64,000 nt of DNA from assembly GCA_945861305.1 (NCBI GenBank), contig CAMATW010000005.1:16399-80398 (forward strand), read 5' to 3'. This DNA is from Bordetella parapertussis. Lineage in GTDB: Bacteria > Pseudomonadota > Gammaproteobacteria > Burkholderiales > Burkholderiaceae_C. The notes under the pieces are model-generated. The model was not told the DNA's origin and made no database searches. It saw only the letters and a list, made by a program, of their open reading frames with translations. Of this stretch, positions 44,015 through 53,650 are shown one piece after another (the first letter of the stretch is position 1; each line of letters opens with the position of its first letter). The translations under genes and the position numbers were made by a program.

Positions 44015-44061
44015 TGGGAGAGAGGTTTATTTGTCAAATCCATCGAATGTACTTACAAATT

Positions 44062-44838
44062 ATGACTGCGTCTATGAGGTATTGTGCGGACATGGAAGTT
44101 CTTCAAATCCCCGGGCCAAGCACCCTCGCCCCCTTGGTTTTCCTGCATGAGGGCCTGGGTTCGGTCGCCATGTGGCAAGGCCGTGCAGGTGACTGGCCGC
44201 TGCAGGTTTGTCAATCCGCAGGTCGTGCCGGTTGGGTGTATTCCCGCCGTGGCTATGGGCAGTCCCCCGCCATCCCCGATGTGCGCGGTAGCGGCCGCTT
44301 GGGTGCGGACTATATGCACCGCGAAGCTTGGGAGGTATTGCCTGAATTGCTCAAGAACTGGGGCGTGGAGAAAACCGTGCTGGTAGGCCACTCGGATGGC
44401 GGCACCATCGCCCTGCTGCACGCGGCGCGGTTTGCGGTAGAGGGCTGTGTGGTGATGGCGCCGCACATGATGGTGGAAGACATGACCCTCAGCGCTATCG
44501 ATGCAGCCAAGCAAGCTTATGAAACAGGAGATTTGCGCCAAAAGCTGCTGCGCTACCACACCGATGTGGACTGCGCTTTTTGGCAATGGAACGACGTCTG
44601 GCTCTCGCAGGCGTTTCGCAGCTTTGACATTCGCGAGGAATGCAATGCCATTAAAGCACCGGTATTGGCTCTGCAAGGGTTAGATGACGCGTATGGCAGC
44701 TTGCGCCACTTGGAAGAGCTGCACACGGCGGGCACGGTAGAGCGCCATGTGCTGCAAGCTTGCGGGCATTCGCCGCATAAAGACCAAGCGCAAAAGAGCT
44801 TGGATTTGGTGGTGGAATTTTTAAAGTGTTTGGCTTAG
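44062..44838 (+). CDS. Alpha/beta hydrolase
   Basis: The 258-residue protein has the oxyanion part FLHEGLGSVAMW near 37, a nucleophile serine in LVGHSDGGTIALLHAARFAV near residue 115 and a catalytic His near the C-terminus in QACGHSPHKD. All triad parts are present. ATG 44062 is chosen as a compromise: 44092 and 44047 are alternatives, and none has a clear Shine-Dalgarno sequence. It is divergent from the RodZ-like gene, and its stop overlaps the converging rsuA stop by four bases. The substrate is unknown. Confidence 0.8.
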   Translation: MTASMRYCADMEVLQIPGPSTLAPLVFLHEGLGSVAMWQGRAGDWPLQVCQSAGRAGWVYSRRGYGQSPAIPDVRGSGRLGADYMHREAWEVLPELLKNWGVEKTVLVGHSDGGTIALLHAARFAVEGCVVMAPHMMVEDMTLSAIDAAKQAYETGDLRQKLLRYHTDVDCAFWQWNDVWLSQAFRSFDIREECNAIKAPVLALQGLDDAYGSLRHLEELHTAGTVERHVLQACGHSPHKDQAQKSLDLVVEFLKCLA

Positions 44839-45569
44839 CCTGAACAGTGGGCTAATTCGTTCGGCCCCAACCATCGCCACTGACCAGGCGCTAAATCGGC
44901 TGGCAAGACCAGCCCACCTATGCGCGAGCGGTGAAGTCCAACTACCTTGTGACCCACAGCCCCCAACATGCGTTTGACTTGGTGGTATTTGCCCTCAGTC
45001 AAGGTCAGGTGCAATTGGTGGGTGCCAATTTGTTCGCAAGCTGCGGCCTTCACAGGCCGCGGGTAGTCATTCAGCACCACCCCCGCCAGCAGCTTTTGGC
45101 AAACCTTGTCGTCCAGCGGGTCGGCCGTGGTCAGTTCGTACAGCTTGGGCACATGGTGCTTGGGTGAACTCATGCGGTGAATGAACTGGCCATCGTCACT
45201 CAGCAGCAACATGCCGGTGGTGTCTTGGTCCAAACGCCCAACAGCTTGCACACCTTGCAAGCCTGTTTTGGCAGGACGTTGGCGCAGCGGTGCTGGCAAG
45301 AGGCTGTACACACTGGGCCACACGGAGGGCTTGTGCGAGCACTCGGTGCCTGCTGGTTTGTGAAGCAGGATGTAGGACTTGGTGTGGAATTGCCAAAGAA
45401 CGCCTCGCACCTCGAAGTGCATACCGTCCGCTGGGTTGATGTCAAGGTCCTCGTCCGTCAATTGCAGGCCGCTGCCCGTATCGACTTTGACGAGGCCTTG
45501 CTGCACCAGCCCCGCGCAAATGCGGCGGGTGCCAAAGCCTTGGGAGAAGAGGAGGTCTGAGAGGTACAT
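44835..45569 (-). CDS. rsuA: 16S rRNA pseudouridine synthase, RsuA family
   Basis: The 244-residue protein has an N-terminal S4-like RNA-binding segment (SDLLFSQGFGTRRICAGLVQ). Its catalytic domain contains GRLDQDTTGMLLLSDDGQFI, in which the Asp forms the covalent intermediate, and GKYHQVKRMLGAVGHKVV. RsuA makes pseudouridine 516 in 16S rRNA; RluE-type 23S specificity cannot be excluded. Transcription is separate from the polysaccharide genes, whose last gene ends 16 bases away. Confidence 0.85.
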   Translation of the reverse strand: MYLSDLLFSQGFGTRRICAGLVQQGLVKVDTGSGLQLTDEDLDINPADGMHFEVRGVLWQFHTKSYILLHKPAGTECSHKPSVWPSVYSLLPAPLRQRPAKTGLQGVQAVGRLDQDTTGMLLLSDDGQFIHRMSSPKHHVPKLYELTTADPLDDKVCQKLLAGVVLNDYPRPVKAAACEQIGTHQLHLTLTEGKYHQVKRMLGAVGHKVVGLHRSRIGGLVLPADLAPGQWRWLGPNELAHCSG

Positions 45570-45585
45570 GAAGGTGTACCTTAGC

Positions 45586-46542
45586 TTAAGCTGAACTGTC
45601 GTGTGCTTTGAGAAACCACTGAGCGGTTTCAGCTAAACCAGCTTGCATTGAAAAAGGTGGCGTCCAACTAAGCTCTTGCCTTATCTTGACACTGTCCAAA
45701 TACAAAGAGCCAAACAAGCGATCAACAACGCTTGATTTCCCTAAAGCACTTGCTACTAGACGAAGCATGCCCTGCGGCAGAGAAAACAAACGCGGGGGTT
45801 TATTTAGAGCCTGTGCAATGCGTTCAACCAATTGGGTGGTTGAAACATCTTGACCATCCGACAACAGATAGAGCTTGTTGGCTGCATCAGGGTGTTCAAG
45901 TGCGATAAGAATTGCGTCCACCAAATTGCCGATATACAAAAGGCTTCTGTGGTTATGGATACCCCTCAAGGGTAGTGGCCAGCCCTTGTGGACAGTTTGA
46001 AGAAGCTGTAGAAAGTTGGCACCGACACCCGGTCCGTACACCAGGGGGATGCGCAATATGACCATCTGCATTCCCGTCTCTACAGAAATTTTCCATAAGC
46101 TTTGTTCGGCTTCCCACTTAGAGGCGGCATAGGCGTCTTCTGGTGCGGGGTTATCGGTCTCTAAGTAGGCACGTGGACTACCCTCACCGTTGACCTTCAC
46201 TGAGCTTAAGAAAATAAATCGACGCACACCTGACGCGGCTGCTTGGCGAGCGAGATTTAAAGTGCCTTCGGTGTTGACTTCACGGAATGCAGCATAAGCA
46301 TCGCTTGAGGTCTCTTGGGTGATATGCACCCTTGCAGCGAGGTGAACCACAACAGTGACACCGTCTAAGGCTTGGGTCCATGGGGTGTGGGCGTTGATGT
46401 CGCCTACGCTGATGTATTTGTGGTTGGTCGGGTTTTCAACTTGGCTTCTCACCGCTAACTGATGAATAAGCTCGCGTCTTGTAAGCTGCGACACAAGATG
46501 TTGCCCCACAAAACCTGTTCCCCCTGTTATCAGCAAGTTCAT
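45586..46542 (-). CDS. NAD-dependent epimerase/reductase, UDP-glucose 4-epimerase-like
   Basis: The 318-residue SDR has the NAD-binding motif ITGGTGFVGQHLVSQL at the N-terminus, SSVKVNGEG near 115 and YAASKWEAEQ (YxxxK) near 140. It belongs with bacterial epimerases or reductases that follow WbpM-type dehydratases, so it probably acts on the keto-sugar made by that enzyme to give a UDP-linked amino or deoxy sugar. ATG 46542 is the natural start; a longer frame runs into the upstream gene. It is the last gene of the polysaccharide locus in the direction of transcription. Confidence 0.85.
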   Translation of the reverse strand: MNLLITGGTGFVGQHLVSQLTRRELIHQLAVRSQVENPTNHKYISVGDINAHTPWTQALDGVTVVVHLAARVHITQETSSDAYAAFREVNTEGTLNLARQAAASGVRRFIFLSSVKVNGEGSPRAYLETDNPAPEDAYAASKWEAEQSLWKISVETGMQMVILRIPLVYGPGVGANFLQLLQTVHKGWPLPLRGIHNHRSLLYIGNLVDAILIALEHPDAANKLYLLSDGQDVSTTQLVERIAQALNKPPRLFSLPQGMLRLVASALGKSSVVDRLFGSLYLDSVKIRQELSWTPPFSMQAGLAETAQWFLKAHDSSA

Positions 46543-46546
46543 AGGG

Positions 46547-48514
46547 CTAGGTTGCTTTAAGCTTTTCAGCCATGTGCACCCAATCCACCACCTCGTCGCT
46601 GGGTTGGTAGCCAGGCACCAAGCTTTGCAGCAAGCCACGAATCATGGGCACATCGTTGCTTTTAATCGCCACGTTGATTTCATCCAAGTGAAGTTGTAAT
46701 ACCTGCCAAGGCATGAACTCTTCGTTCGCCTTCATGATGCGTGGGTGTTGCGTCCCTTGTGGGTTGTCACCAATCAACAATTCTTCAAAGAGCTTTTCAC
46801 CTGGACGCAAGCCGGTGATGGCAATTTCAATGTCGCCATCAGGGTGATGCGCATCTTTCAAGACCAAGCCGGAGAGCTCCACCATGCGTTTGGCAAGGTC
46901 AAAAATACGGACAGGCTGCCCCATGTCCAACACAAACACATCACCGCCCGTGCCCATGGCGCCTGCTTGAATCACCAACTGTGCAGCTTCAGGAATGGTC
47001 ATGAAGTAACGCGTGATGTCTGCATGCGTCAAGGTGATGGGGCCACCGGACTTGATTTGGTCGCGAAACAGAGGTACCACAGAGCCGCTGGACCCCAACA
47101 CATTGCCAAAGCGCACCATGGAAAAAGTGGTGGTGGCTTGGATTGAATGATGCTGAGCCAAGGCTTGCAAAACCATCTCTGACAAGCGCTTGGAAGCACC
47201 CATGACGTTGGTGGGTCGAACAGCTTTGTCAGTGCTGATCAACACAAAGTTATGCACGCCATGGCTTGCCGCAGCTTCTGCACATACACGGGTACCAAGG
47301 ACGTTGTTGCGCACACCCTCGCTGGGGTTGTGCTCCACCAACGGCACATGCTTGTAGGCCGCTGCGTGGTAGACCGTTTGCGGCTTCCACGTGGCCATGA
47401 TGTCGTTCATTCTCACCGCATCACACACAGAGGCTAGCAAAGGTATCAGCTCAGTCGCCAAGCCTTCAGCAGCGCGGTCAGACAACAACGTTTGCAACTC
47501 TTGGTGGATTTGGTAGAGCGAAAATTCACTCATGTCCACCAACAGCAATTGCAAAGGCTGGGTCTGAAGGATTTGTCGGCTCAACTCGCTGCCAATGCTG
47601 CCCCCCGCGCCTGTCACCAACACCGTTTTTCCGTGGGTATTGCGGTTGAGCAGAAGACCGTTGGGCTTGACGGGTTCGCGGCCCAGTAAATCGTCGATGT
47701 CCAATTCACGCACATCGTTTAGCGTGATGCGGCCGGATGCAATATCGCCTAAACCTGGCAAGGTACGCACAGATAATTTATAAGGGCTAAGGGATTGCAA
47801 AATTTCATGACGACGTTGCCGAGAAACAGAAGGCAAAGCCAGCAGCACATCGGTGACGGCCATTTCGACCAAGACCTCGTCTAAGTCAGCAGGATTAAAG
47901 ATAGGCAAGCCATTGAGCACATTGCTATGCAACCTGTCATCGTCATCCAAGAAGCCGACCACCCGCATCTCAAAGCTGTTTTCCATGCCCGAGGCCAATT
48001 GCCGCCCTGCACTCCCAGCGCCATAAATCAGCACTTGCGGTAACTTGCTTTTGTTGATTTGACTCAGATACAAGCCACCCAACCATACGCGTGCAAAAGC
48101 TCGGGAGGCCCCCACCAAAATCAACATGAGCAGCGGCTGAATCAGTCCTATCGTTCTGGGAACACCCTGAAAACCATAAAAGGTAAACAAGGAGGCAAAA
48201 AACACGCCATACAACAACATGGCACGGGCCATGGCGCCCATGGCGGGCAAGCCGCTGTAGCGGAAAATAGAACGATACAAACCTGAGGCAATGAAAATTG
48301 GAATGGCGAGCAGTATGGATACGGCCACCGGTATCAGCACTGGGCCAGATAAGGCGACAAATTCTGTTAAGCGCAGGTAGTATGAAAACCAAACAGCCAA
48401 TACACAAATAGAAATGTCTACAAGCAAAACAAAGCCACGTTTTAATGGCCTAGACAATGCCAACATAAAAAGATTGACACTTCTAATTGAATGATTGAAT
48501 TTATAAAACATCAT
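46547..48514 (-). CDS. WbpM/FlaA1-type nucleotide-sugar 4,6-dehydratase (membrane)
   Basis: The 655-residue protein has four N-terminal membrane segments (about 20-120, for example GFVLLVDISICVLAVWFSYY). The catalytic half has VTGAGGSIGSELSRQI near residue 295, STDKAVRPTNVMGASKR near 420 with the Met-x3-Lys pair of large WbpM enzymes, and DMGQPVRIFDLAKRMVELS. The predicted product is a UDP-4-keto-6-deoxy-N-acetylhexosamine. ATG 48466 (LALSRPLKRGF) is a likely alternative start. The gene is four bases from the epimerase. Confidence 0.92.
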   Translation of the reverse strand: MMFYKFNHSIRSVNLFMLALSRPLKRGFVLLVDISICVLAVWFSYYLRLTEFVALSGPVLIPVAVSILLAIPIFIASGLYRSIFRYSGLPAMGAMARAMLLYGVFFASLFTFYGFQGVPRTIGLIQPLLMLILVGASRAFARVWLGGLYLSQINKSKLPQVLIYGAGSAGRQLASGMENSFEMRVVGFLDDDDRLHSNVLNGLPIFNPADLDEVLVEMAVTDVLLALPSVSRQRRHEILQSLSPYKLSVRTLPGLGDIASGRITLNDVRELDIDDLLGREPVKPNGLLLNRNTHGKTVLVTGAGGSIGSELSRQILQTQPLQLLLVDMSEFSLYQIHQELQTLLSDRAAEGLATELIPLLASVCDAVRMNDIMATWKPQTVYHAAAYKHVPLVEHNPSEGVRNNVLGTRVCAEAAASHGVHNFVLISTDKAVRPTNVMGASKRLSEMVLQALAQHHSIQATTTFSMVRFGNVLGSSGSVVPLFRDQIKSGGPITLTHADITRYFMTIPEAAQLVIQAGAMGTGGDVFVLDMGQPVRIFDLAKRMVELSGLVLKDAHHPDGDIEIAITGLRPGEKLFEELLIGDNPQGTQHPRIMKANEEFMPWQVLQLHLDEINVAIKSNDVPMIRGLLQSLVPGYQPSDEVVDWVHMAEKLKAT

Positions 48515-48536
48515 GAACAGAAAATTTATTTAAAAA

Positions 48537-49283
48537 CTAAACCAAGAGTTCAAGTAATTTCAATGGGTATTTCACAAGGATTTTGAAAAGATTTGTATTG
48601 ATTCCATTTTCATTACACGCACGAACGACTTCTCTGTTCAATAAGAGCCTGTTTCGCCAGCTACTGTTACTCACGCCACCGGCTTGCATGTTCACCAAAA
48701 CACGAGGCAAGTGTTTGTAATGTAAATTTTGTCTGTGAAAAGTTCGAACAACATATTCATAGTCTCCGGCGATACGGTAGTCAGTTTTAAACTTGCCAAC
48801 CCGTTGCACAACATTGCGTGTTAAAAATAACCCCGGATGCGCTGGCATCCACCCCCATGCGAGTTGTTCGGGGCTGAATCGGTCGGAGCGGTAGCGACGA
48901 GTCATACGGGTCGGATCACCCGCATTGAAAAAACCCACGTCTGCTAACAATGCATCAAGATGATGTGTGCTCATCTGCTGAGCAACTTCAGCCAGCACGG
49001 TGGCATCGGCGTATTCATCGTCAGCATTTAAAAAGCAAACCACATCGCCTGTGGCCAGGGCTAAGCCTTTGTTCATGGCTTCGTATATGCCATTGTCGGG
49101 CTCGCTGACCAATGTCGCCAAGTGCGGCCTGAAGCGCTCCAAAGTTGCCAGCGTGCCGTCGGTAGACCCACCGTCAATCACGATGTGCTCGACCTCTGGC
49201 CATTGCTGATCGACCACCGATTGGATAGCCCGGGCTATGGTGGCTTGGCTGTTGAAGCAGACGGTGATGACGCTGATCTTCAT
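48537..49283 (-). CDS. Glycosyltransferase family 2
   Basis: The 248-residue protein opens KISVITVCFNSQATIARAIQ and has EHIVIDGGSTDGTL with the nucleotide-binding Asp and FLNADDEYAD with the DxD metal site near residue 90. It is a GT-A inverting enzyme without membrane segments. Its start overlaps the stop of the next glycosyltransferase by four bases. Sugar donor and acceptor cannot be told. Confidence 0.9.
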   Translation of the reverse strand: MKISVITVCFNSQATIARAIQSVVDQQWPEVEHIVIDGGSTDGTLATLERFRPHLATLVSEPDNGIYEAMNKGLALATGDVVCFLNADDEYADATVLAEVAQQMSTHHLDALLADVGFFNAGDPTRMTRRYRSDRFSPEQLAWGWMPAHPGLFLTRNVVQRVGKFKTDYRIAGDYEYVVRTFHRQNLHYKHLPRVLVNMQAGGVSNSSWRNRLLLNREVVRACNENGINTNLFKILVKYPLKLLELLV

Positions 49284-50071
49284 CGGTTCATTCTCGACGC
49301 CAACCCTCGCAGCACATAGCGCAGTTCACCTTGTGCCAACATCAGGCACATACGGCGAAACTGGTGGTAGCGCTTGTCCAAAGCAGAGGGCTCGCGGCCG
49401 CTGCGGATTTGCTCAAACTCACGATCGAATACATCCTGCCGATTACTGGTTTTCGTATCGCCGTGCACCCGTAAGGCACCCCACGTTGTATTGACATGCG
49501 CAGTTTGCCTACCTTCTGCCAGCAATCTCAGGAACCACTCATAGTCGAAGGCGCAATCTAGACTTTCGCTCAAAAGCCCCAGTTCTTGATGCACCTTTCG
49601 CTGCCAGAATGCAGATTGATTCGCCAGAATCATGCCTTGAGATAGGAGGCTCGAGTAGGTTGGACGAACGTACTTTAGGTCTCGCAGTATCTGATCATCT
49701 CTATCGATCAGATTCATATTCCCAATGATTAATTGGGCAGAACCGTTGGATTGAGCCACAGCCGCCAGTTGAGAAAACGCTCCTGGGTAATAAGTATCGT
49801 CCGAGTTTTGCCAAGCGACCCAGTCGCCTGTGGCTCGCTCAAGCCCCTTGTTGATGGCATGCGCTTGACCACGGTCTTTTTCGCTGACCCAATAGGCCAG
49901 TCGACGTTCATATTTCTTGATCAGGTCGACGCTTCCATCCGTTGACCCGCCGTCAATGACGATGTACTCGATATTGGGGTAATCCTGTTCCAACACTGAC
50001 AGCAGCGTCCGCTCAAGAAAATCAACTTGGTTGAATGAGGGGGTGATGATGGAAATTTTTGGCGTATTCAC
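49280..50071 (-). CDS. Glycosyltransferase family 2
   Basis: The 263-residue GT-A protein has KISIITPSFNQVDFLERTLL, YIVIDGGSTDGSVDLIKKYE and WQNSDDTYYPGAFSQL (DxD-like SDD). The start codon is GTG. The preceding FkbM gene ends three bases before it, and its own stop overlaps the next glycosyltransferase, so the set is translated as a block. Confidence 0.9.
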   Translation of the reverse strand: MNTPKISIITPSFNQVDFLERTLLSVLEQDYPNIEYIVIDGGSTDGSVDLIKKYERRLAYWVSEKDRGQAHAINKGLERATGDWVAWQNSDDTYYPGAFSQLAAVAQSNGSAQLIIGNMNLIDRDDQILRDLKYVRPTYSSLLSQGMILANQSAFWQRKVHQELGLLSESLDCAFDYEWFLRLLAEGRQTAHVNTTWGALRVHGDTKTSNRQDVFDREFEQIRSGREPSALDKRYHQFRRMCLMLAQGELRYVLRGLASRMNR

Positions 50072-50074
50072 GAT

Positions 50075-50800
50075 TTAGTTTCTGACAAAGAAACCGTCCA
50101 TTTGTAATGTTCGACCATTTTTGAGATCCACAAAAACTGGCTCTAAAGCCCAAAGGGTGAACCCGGCAGACTCCAGACGGGCAACACATTCAAGCCAAAG
50201 ATGTTGGTTTTCGTACAACTGAACCAATGAGAGTTCTATGAGAACAGCGCGAGCCTTGGCAATAATATGCGGCGCTCCATCAAGGACTTGCCATTCATAA
50301 CCTTGCGTGTCAATTTTCAGGAGAATACTATCGGCATCATTTATAAAGGGAGCTGCGGCCTCGTCAAGACTTAGCAAGGGTACAGTTTCCTGTGAGCTGT
50401 AGGCTGACTCAGGTGCCGCATTCATGTGTGCTGCCAGCATAGGCAAAACCGAACTACTGACCGAGTTACCGGACACATTGAGCTGAACAGTCCCATGATC
50501 AGCCCCAATTGCCACGCGCGCAGCTGCCTGCCATTTCGGGTCGCTTTGGCTGCGTAGTAACAACTTGGTATGAGCATCTGCCATAGGTTCGAATGAAACA
50601 ATGCCGCCCTTGTATCCACCGGCTCGTAACTCTTCTCCAAACTGCCCCTCGTTGGCACCAATATCCAAGACCATGTTGATTCCGCAGTGATCCAGGCAAG
50701 CCATCAAGCGGGCAATCTTTGAGGAAGCGGGGCTAAAGCGGTGTAATTCCAGACCGAGACTGCGCAGAGTATGTTTAATGGTTCGTTTGAGTATGTACAT
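50075..50800 (-). CDS. FkbM-family methyltransferase
   Basis: The 241-residue protein starts YILKRTIKHTLRSLGLELHR. The AdoMet site is MVLDIGANEGQFGEELRAGG near residue 44 and the FkbM motif ILLKIDTQGYEWQVLDGAP lies near 155. Such enzymes methylate hydroxyl groups of sugars or lipids. ATG 50800 is preferred; longer readings run into the upstream glycosyltransferase, which ends at 50818. It is one of three FkbM-type genes in this locus. Confidence 0.88.
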   Translation of the reverse strand: MYILKRTIKHTLRSLGLELHRFSPASSKIARLMACLDHCGINMVLDIGANEGQFGEELRAGGYKGGIVSFEPMADAHTKLLLRSQSDPKWQAAARVAIGADHGTVQLNVSGNSVSSSVLPMLAAHMNAAPESAYSSQETVPLLSLDEAAAPFINDADSILLKIDTQGYEWQVLDGAPHIIAKARAVLIELSLVQLYENQHLWLECVARLESAGFTLWALEPVFVDLKNGRTLQMDGFFVRN

Positions 50801-50817
50801 GCCGCGTATTGAAGTAA

Positions 50818-51924
50818 TCAAGTAAGTACTTTTCGATAAACATTGAGAGTTTCCAGAGCGCATCGATCCCAAGAAAAGGCTTGAAGGCGGTCTCGTCCAC
50901 GCTGGCGAAGGTCTGTTTGCAGAGCTGGATTGGTTGTTATTGCCTCCAATGCGTTTGCAATCGAATCGACTTCGTAAGGGTCGAATTGAACGGCTGCATT
51001 GCCAACCACTTCAGGCATGGAACTGGTGTTGCTGCAGGCCACTGGACAGTCCAAACTCATTGCTTCCAAGGGTGGAATCCCGAAACCTTCATACAGCGAA
51101 GGGTATACGAAGAGCGAGGCTTGTCTGTAAAAGGCGCAAAGTACGGAATCATCGCCACTCATTTGGCGAACCTGGTTTTCATTAAGGTTCAGGCTGCGCA
51201 TGAAAGTTAGCTCTCTTCCGCTGAAATGACCGCCACCCAAGGCAACCAAGTCATAGCTGTCGCGAAGTATGGATCTCCCCGCATAAGCTTGGAGCAGGCG
51301 ATCGAAGTTTTTATAGCCGCCACGGGAGCCGACAAACAAAATGAAAGGCCGTTGAGGCTTGGCAAGATCAGCCGCCTTGATTTGGTTCAAGGCAAAGCCC
51401 AAATGCACGACGGTGGTTTTTTCTTCAGGCACATTCAACAGGTGAATCAAGTCCCTCTGGGTGTTCTCCGAGATGCAGACGATGTGATCGGCACGAGCGA
51501 CAGCCGCACGTTTTTCCTCTCGGGTGCGATCCCATGCTGGAAAAAATTGGGGATGTAGCTCATGAATCATGTCAAAGACAGTTAAAACTGTTTTGCATCC
51601 GCTTGGACTCACGGTCTTTTTGGCGTAATAGGTTTCGTGAAGAATATTTGGACGCCACCGCCAAAGAATGAATGGCACCAAAAATTCATTAATGATTCGA
51701 TAGAGGCGACCCGTTCGGCGAATAGCGGGTGCATGAATCCCGGTCACATGCACCGAAGACAGCGACTGGTGCAGGTATTCATTGACATAGAAGGGGCAAA
51801 TGATTTGACACTCAACAGCGTCGTCCCCCGTGGATTTAATATGGCTTGCAAGTTCTAAAAAATAACGCGACACCCCACCATAACGCTGCCAGCCGAAAAT
51901 CTGATGGTCGTATGCAATTTTCAT
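50818..51924 (-). CDS. Glycosyltransferase family 4 (GT-B)
   Basis: The 368-residue protein has the GT4 signature VYPSLYEGFGIPPLEAMSLD near 275 with the E-x7-E pair, then CPVACSNTSSMPEVVGNAA. The N-terminus (KIAYDHQIFGWQRYGGVSRY) is typical of retaining GT4 enzymes. A central FILFVGSRGGYKNFDRLLQA segment is the start of the donor-binding domain. Linkage and donor are unknown. Confidence 0.9.
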   Translation of the reverse strand: MKIAYDHQIFGWQRYGGVSRYFLELASHIKSTGDDAVECQIICPFYVNEYLHQSLSSVHVTGIHAPAIRRTGRLYRIINEFLVPFILWRWRPNILHETYYAKKTVSPSGCKTVLTVFDMIHELHPQFFPAWDRTREEKRAAVARADHIVCISENTQRDLIHLLNVPEEKTTVVHLGFALNQIKAADLAKPQRPFILFVGSRGGYKNFDRLLQAYAGRSILRDSYDLVALGGGHFSGRELTFMRSLNLNENQVRQMSGDDSVLCAFYRQASLFVYPSLYEGFGIPPLEAMSLDCPVACSNTSSMPEVVGNAAVQFDPYEVDSIANALEAITTNPALQTDLRQRGRDRLQAFSWDRCALETLNVYRKVLT

Positions 51925-51934
51925 TCAATGGCGT

Positions 51935-52723
51935 TCAGTCAGCATGCATTATTGTCAAATGGTCTGACATGGTTTTTGAACCCAGTCTGCGCTGAATGAT
52001 GAGCGAAGACCCTTTAGCGATCAAAGATCTGGTAGCCAAAAATAACTTGTTTTGATCTAGGCTGTGGCGAGAAAGAATATGCAGGCCATTCGAACTGATG
52101 AGTTTCAGACCTAATTTTTTTCCAAGAATATCGAGCGTGTTACAGCTGAAAAAACCTATATGCTGTCCAGTGGCAAAAGAGTAATACCACCAGTCTGGCG
52201 CCGGGGGCTTTCCGTTGTAGAGTTGGGTGCTGAAGATCAGACTGTCTGCGCCAGTGTCCTTGAGTGTGGCCTCGACAAACTCAAGAGGATTTGTCAGGTG
52301 TTCCATCACCTCCATGGCAGTGACAGCTTGACAACTGTGTATGTCAGGAGAGTATTCAAAACCTCGCGCTAAGAGGTTCTCACAGTGCTTGTCTGACCAA
52401 TAAAAGTCAAAGCCAAGGTCTCGCATCATCCGAGTCAGCATGCCGTAGCCGCCCGCAGCGTCGAGGTACTGACCCTTTCCGCGCTCACCAAACACCCAGT
52501 ACAAGGTGCTTGCCACCTTGTAGGCCAAAGAAATATTGCGCATGACCAGCCCAGTGTCAGCTGCTGCAATCGCTGACGAATAAGCTTCGTCCAACCAATG
52601 GGGTTGACGTGCTCGAAGAAATTCGCATTCGTTGCAAACCTCGTATTGGGCAGGATACTTGTTCAACACCTGTCCATCGAAGCAATGGTGCATATCGGAG
52701 GAACAAATTGGACAAGAAGACAT
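51935..52723 (-). CDS. Class I SAM-dependent methyltransferase with N-terminal zinc-ribbon-like cysteines
   Basis: The 262-residue protein has two Cys pairs (CPIC at 4-7 and CNEC at 31-34), the N-terminal zinc-binding layout of sugar C-/O-methyltransferases, then an AdoMet motif YLDAAGGYGMLTRMMRDLGF near 85. EVMEHLTNPLEFVE follows near 140. The role is presumably methylation of a polysaccharide sugar. Its ATG directly abuts the stop of the upstream gene. Confidence 0.8.
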   Translation of the reverse strand: MSSCPICSSDMHHCFDGQVLNKYPAQYEVCNECEFLRARQPHWLDEAYSSAIAAADTGLVMRNISLAYKVASTLYWVFGERGKGQYLDAAGGYGMLTRMMRDLGFDFYWSDKHCENLLARGFEYSPDIHSCQAVTAMEVMEHLTNPLEFVEATLKDTGADSLIFSTQLYNGKPPAPDWWYYSFATGQHIGFFSCNTLDILGKKLGLKLISSNGLHILSRHSLDQNKLFLATRSLIAKGSSLIIQRRLGSKTMSDHLTIMHAD

Positions 52724-53650
52724 TCAATTCATCCAATTTTTGATTCGTTCGGCGAGCCGGCGATAGACCCTGGGCACCAAGGGTGTTCTGAAACAGTGAC
52801 TGTCGCTGAAGAGGTCAGCCTCTCGGTTTCTTGCTTGTATTTTCGGGTGCGTCAGTGGGAAAGTCATTGCCCGGGTTGGCAGATTCGCCAGTGGGCTAGA
52901 GGCTGTTGTGTGTGTGGCGTCAGCGCCGAAGCCTATATTTGAGATCAGGTTCACGGATGGCAGGATATTGAGGCGACCCGTACACCAATTGGCGAAGACC
53001 CATTGGTAGTCCCAAGTGTCTATCTCACCGCGGTAGACACGCTCAAAAATGGATTGCCAAAAAGGTGCTTCAGAATTTTCGAGAACGAGATCTTCAATAC
53101 GTCCTTGGTCGCGGACCTGTGGCCATAGGCCCATGTCGACGTCATAAGCCTGCCAGCGATCACGCCAGCTGGCCCAACCCCAAATGTGGATGTACTTCGA
53201 AAAATAGTAACTGTCTGTCATCAAAGCGCGTCCCAATTGGAAATTGTCACCGCTGATCATTCCTATTCTTGCGTCGTGACGAAAGCGTTGGAGAGACTCC
53301 TGACAAAACCTAAAAAATGAGGGGTCTGGCAGACAGTCATCTTCCAAAATAATCGCTTCCTCGACCTGCTCAAACACCCAGTCTATGCCGCTGGAGACCC
53401 TTTTTTTGCAACCCAGATTTGTCTCAGAGAAATGAGTCAGTACCTCGCAGGGCCAGTCGATATGCTCAATGATGGCGCGCGTGGCGGCAACTCGTTCGGC
53501 CTCGCCTGCCTTATGGGTTCTGGGTCCATCGCCAACGACCAACAGCTTGGGCGGGCGTGCCTTGGCGATTTCGGCAAACACAAGGGCCGTTGTATCCGGG
53601 CGGTTAAAAATAATAAACGCGACCGGCGTGGTCAGCTTGAATTCGCTCAT
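52724..53650 (-). CDS. Glycosyltransferase (HlpA-like, GT-A)
   Basis: The 308-residue protein starts [20 protein letters not shown] and has [20 protein letters not shown] near 95 (DxD-like EDDC) and [14 protein letters not shown] near 155. This is the layout of proteins often annotated as hemolytic protein HlpA or sugar transferases. ATG 53650 overlaps the stop of the decarboxylase gene by four bases; longer readings lie inside that gene. The donor sugar is not known. Confidence 0.8.
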   Translation of the reverse strand: MSEFKLTTPVAFIIFNRPDTTALVFAEIAKARPPKLLVVGDGPRTHKAGEAERVAATRAIIEHIDWPCEVLTHFSETNLGCKKRVSSGIDWVFEQVEEAIILEDDCLPDPSFFRFCQESLQRFRHDARIGMISGDNFQLGRALMTDSYYFSKYIHIWGWASWRDRWQAYDVDMGLWPQVRDQGRIEDLVLENSEAPFWQSIFERVYRGEIDTWDYQWVFANWCTGRLNILPSVNLISNIGFGADATHTTASSPLANLPTRAMTFPLTHPKIQARNREADLFSDSHCFRTPLVPRVYRRLAERIKNWMN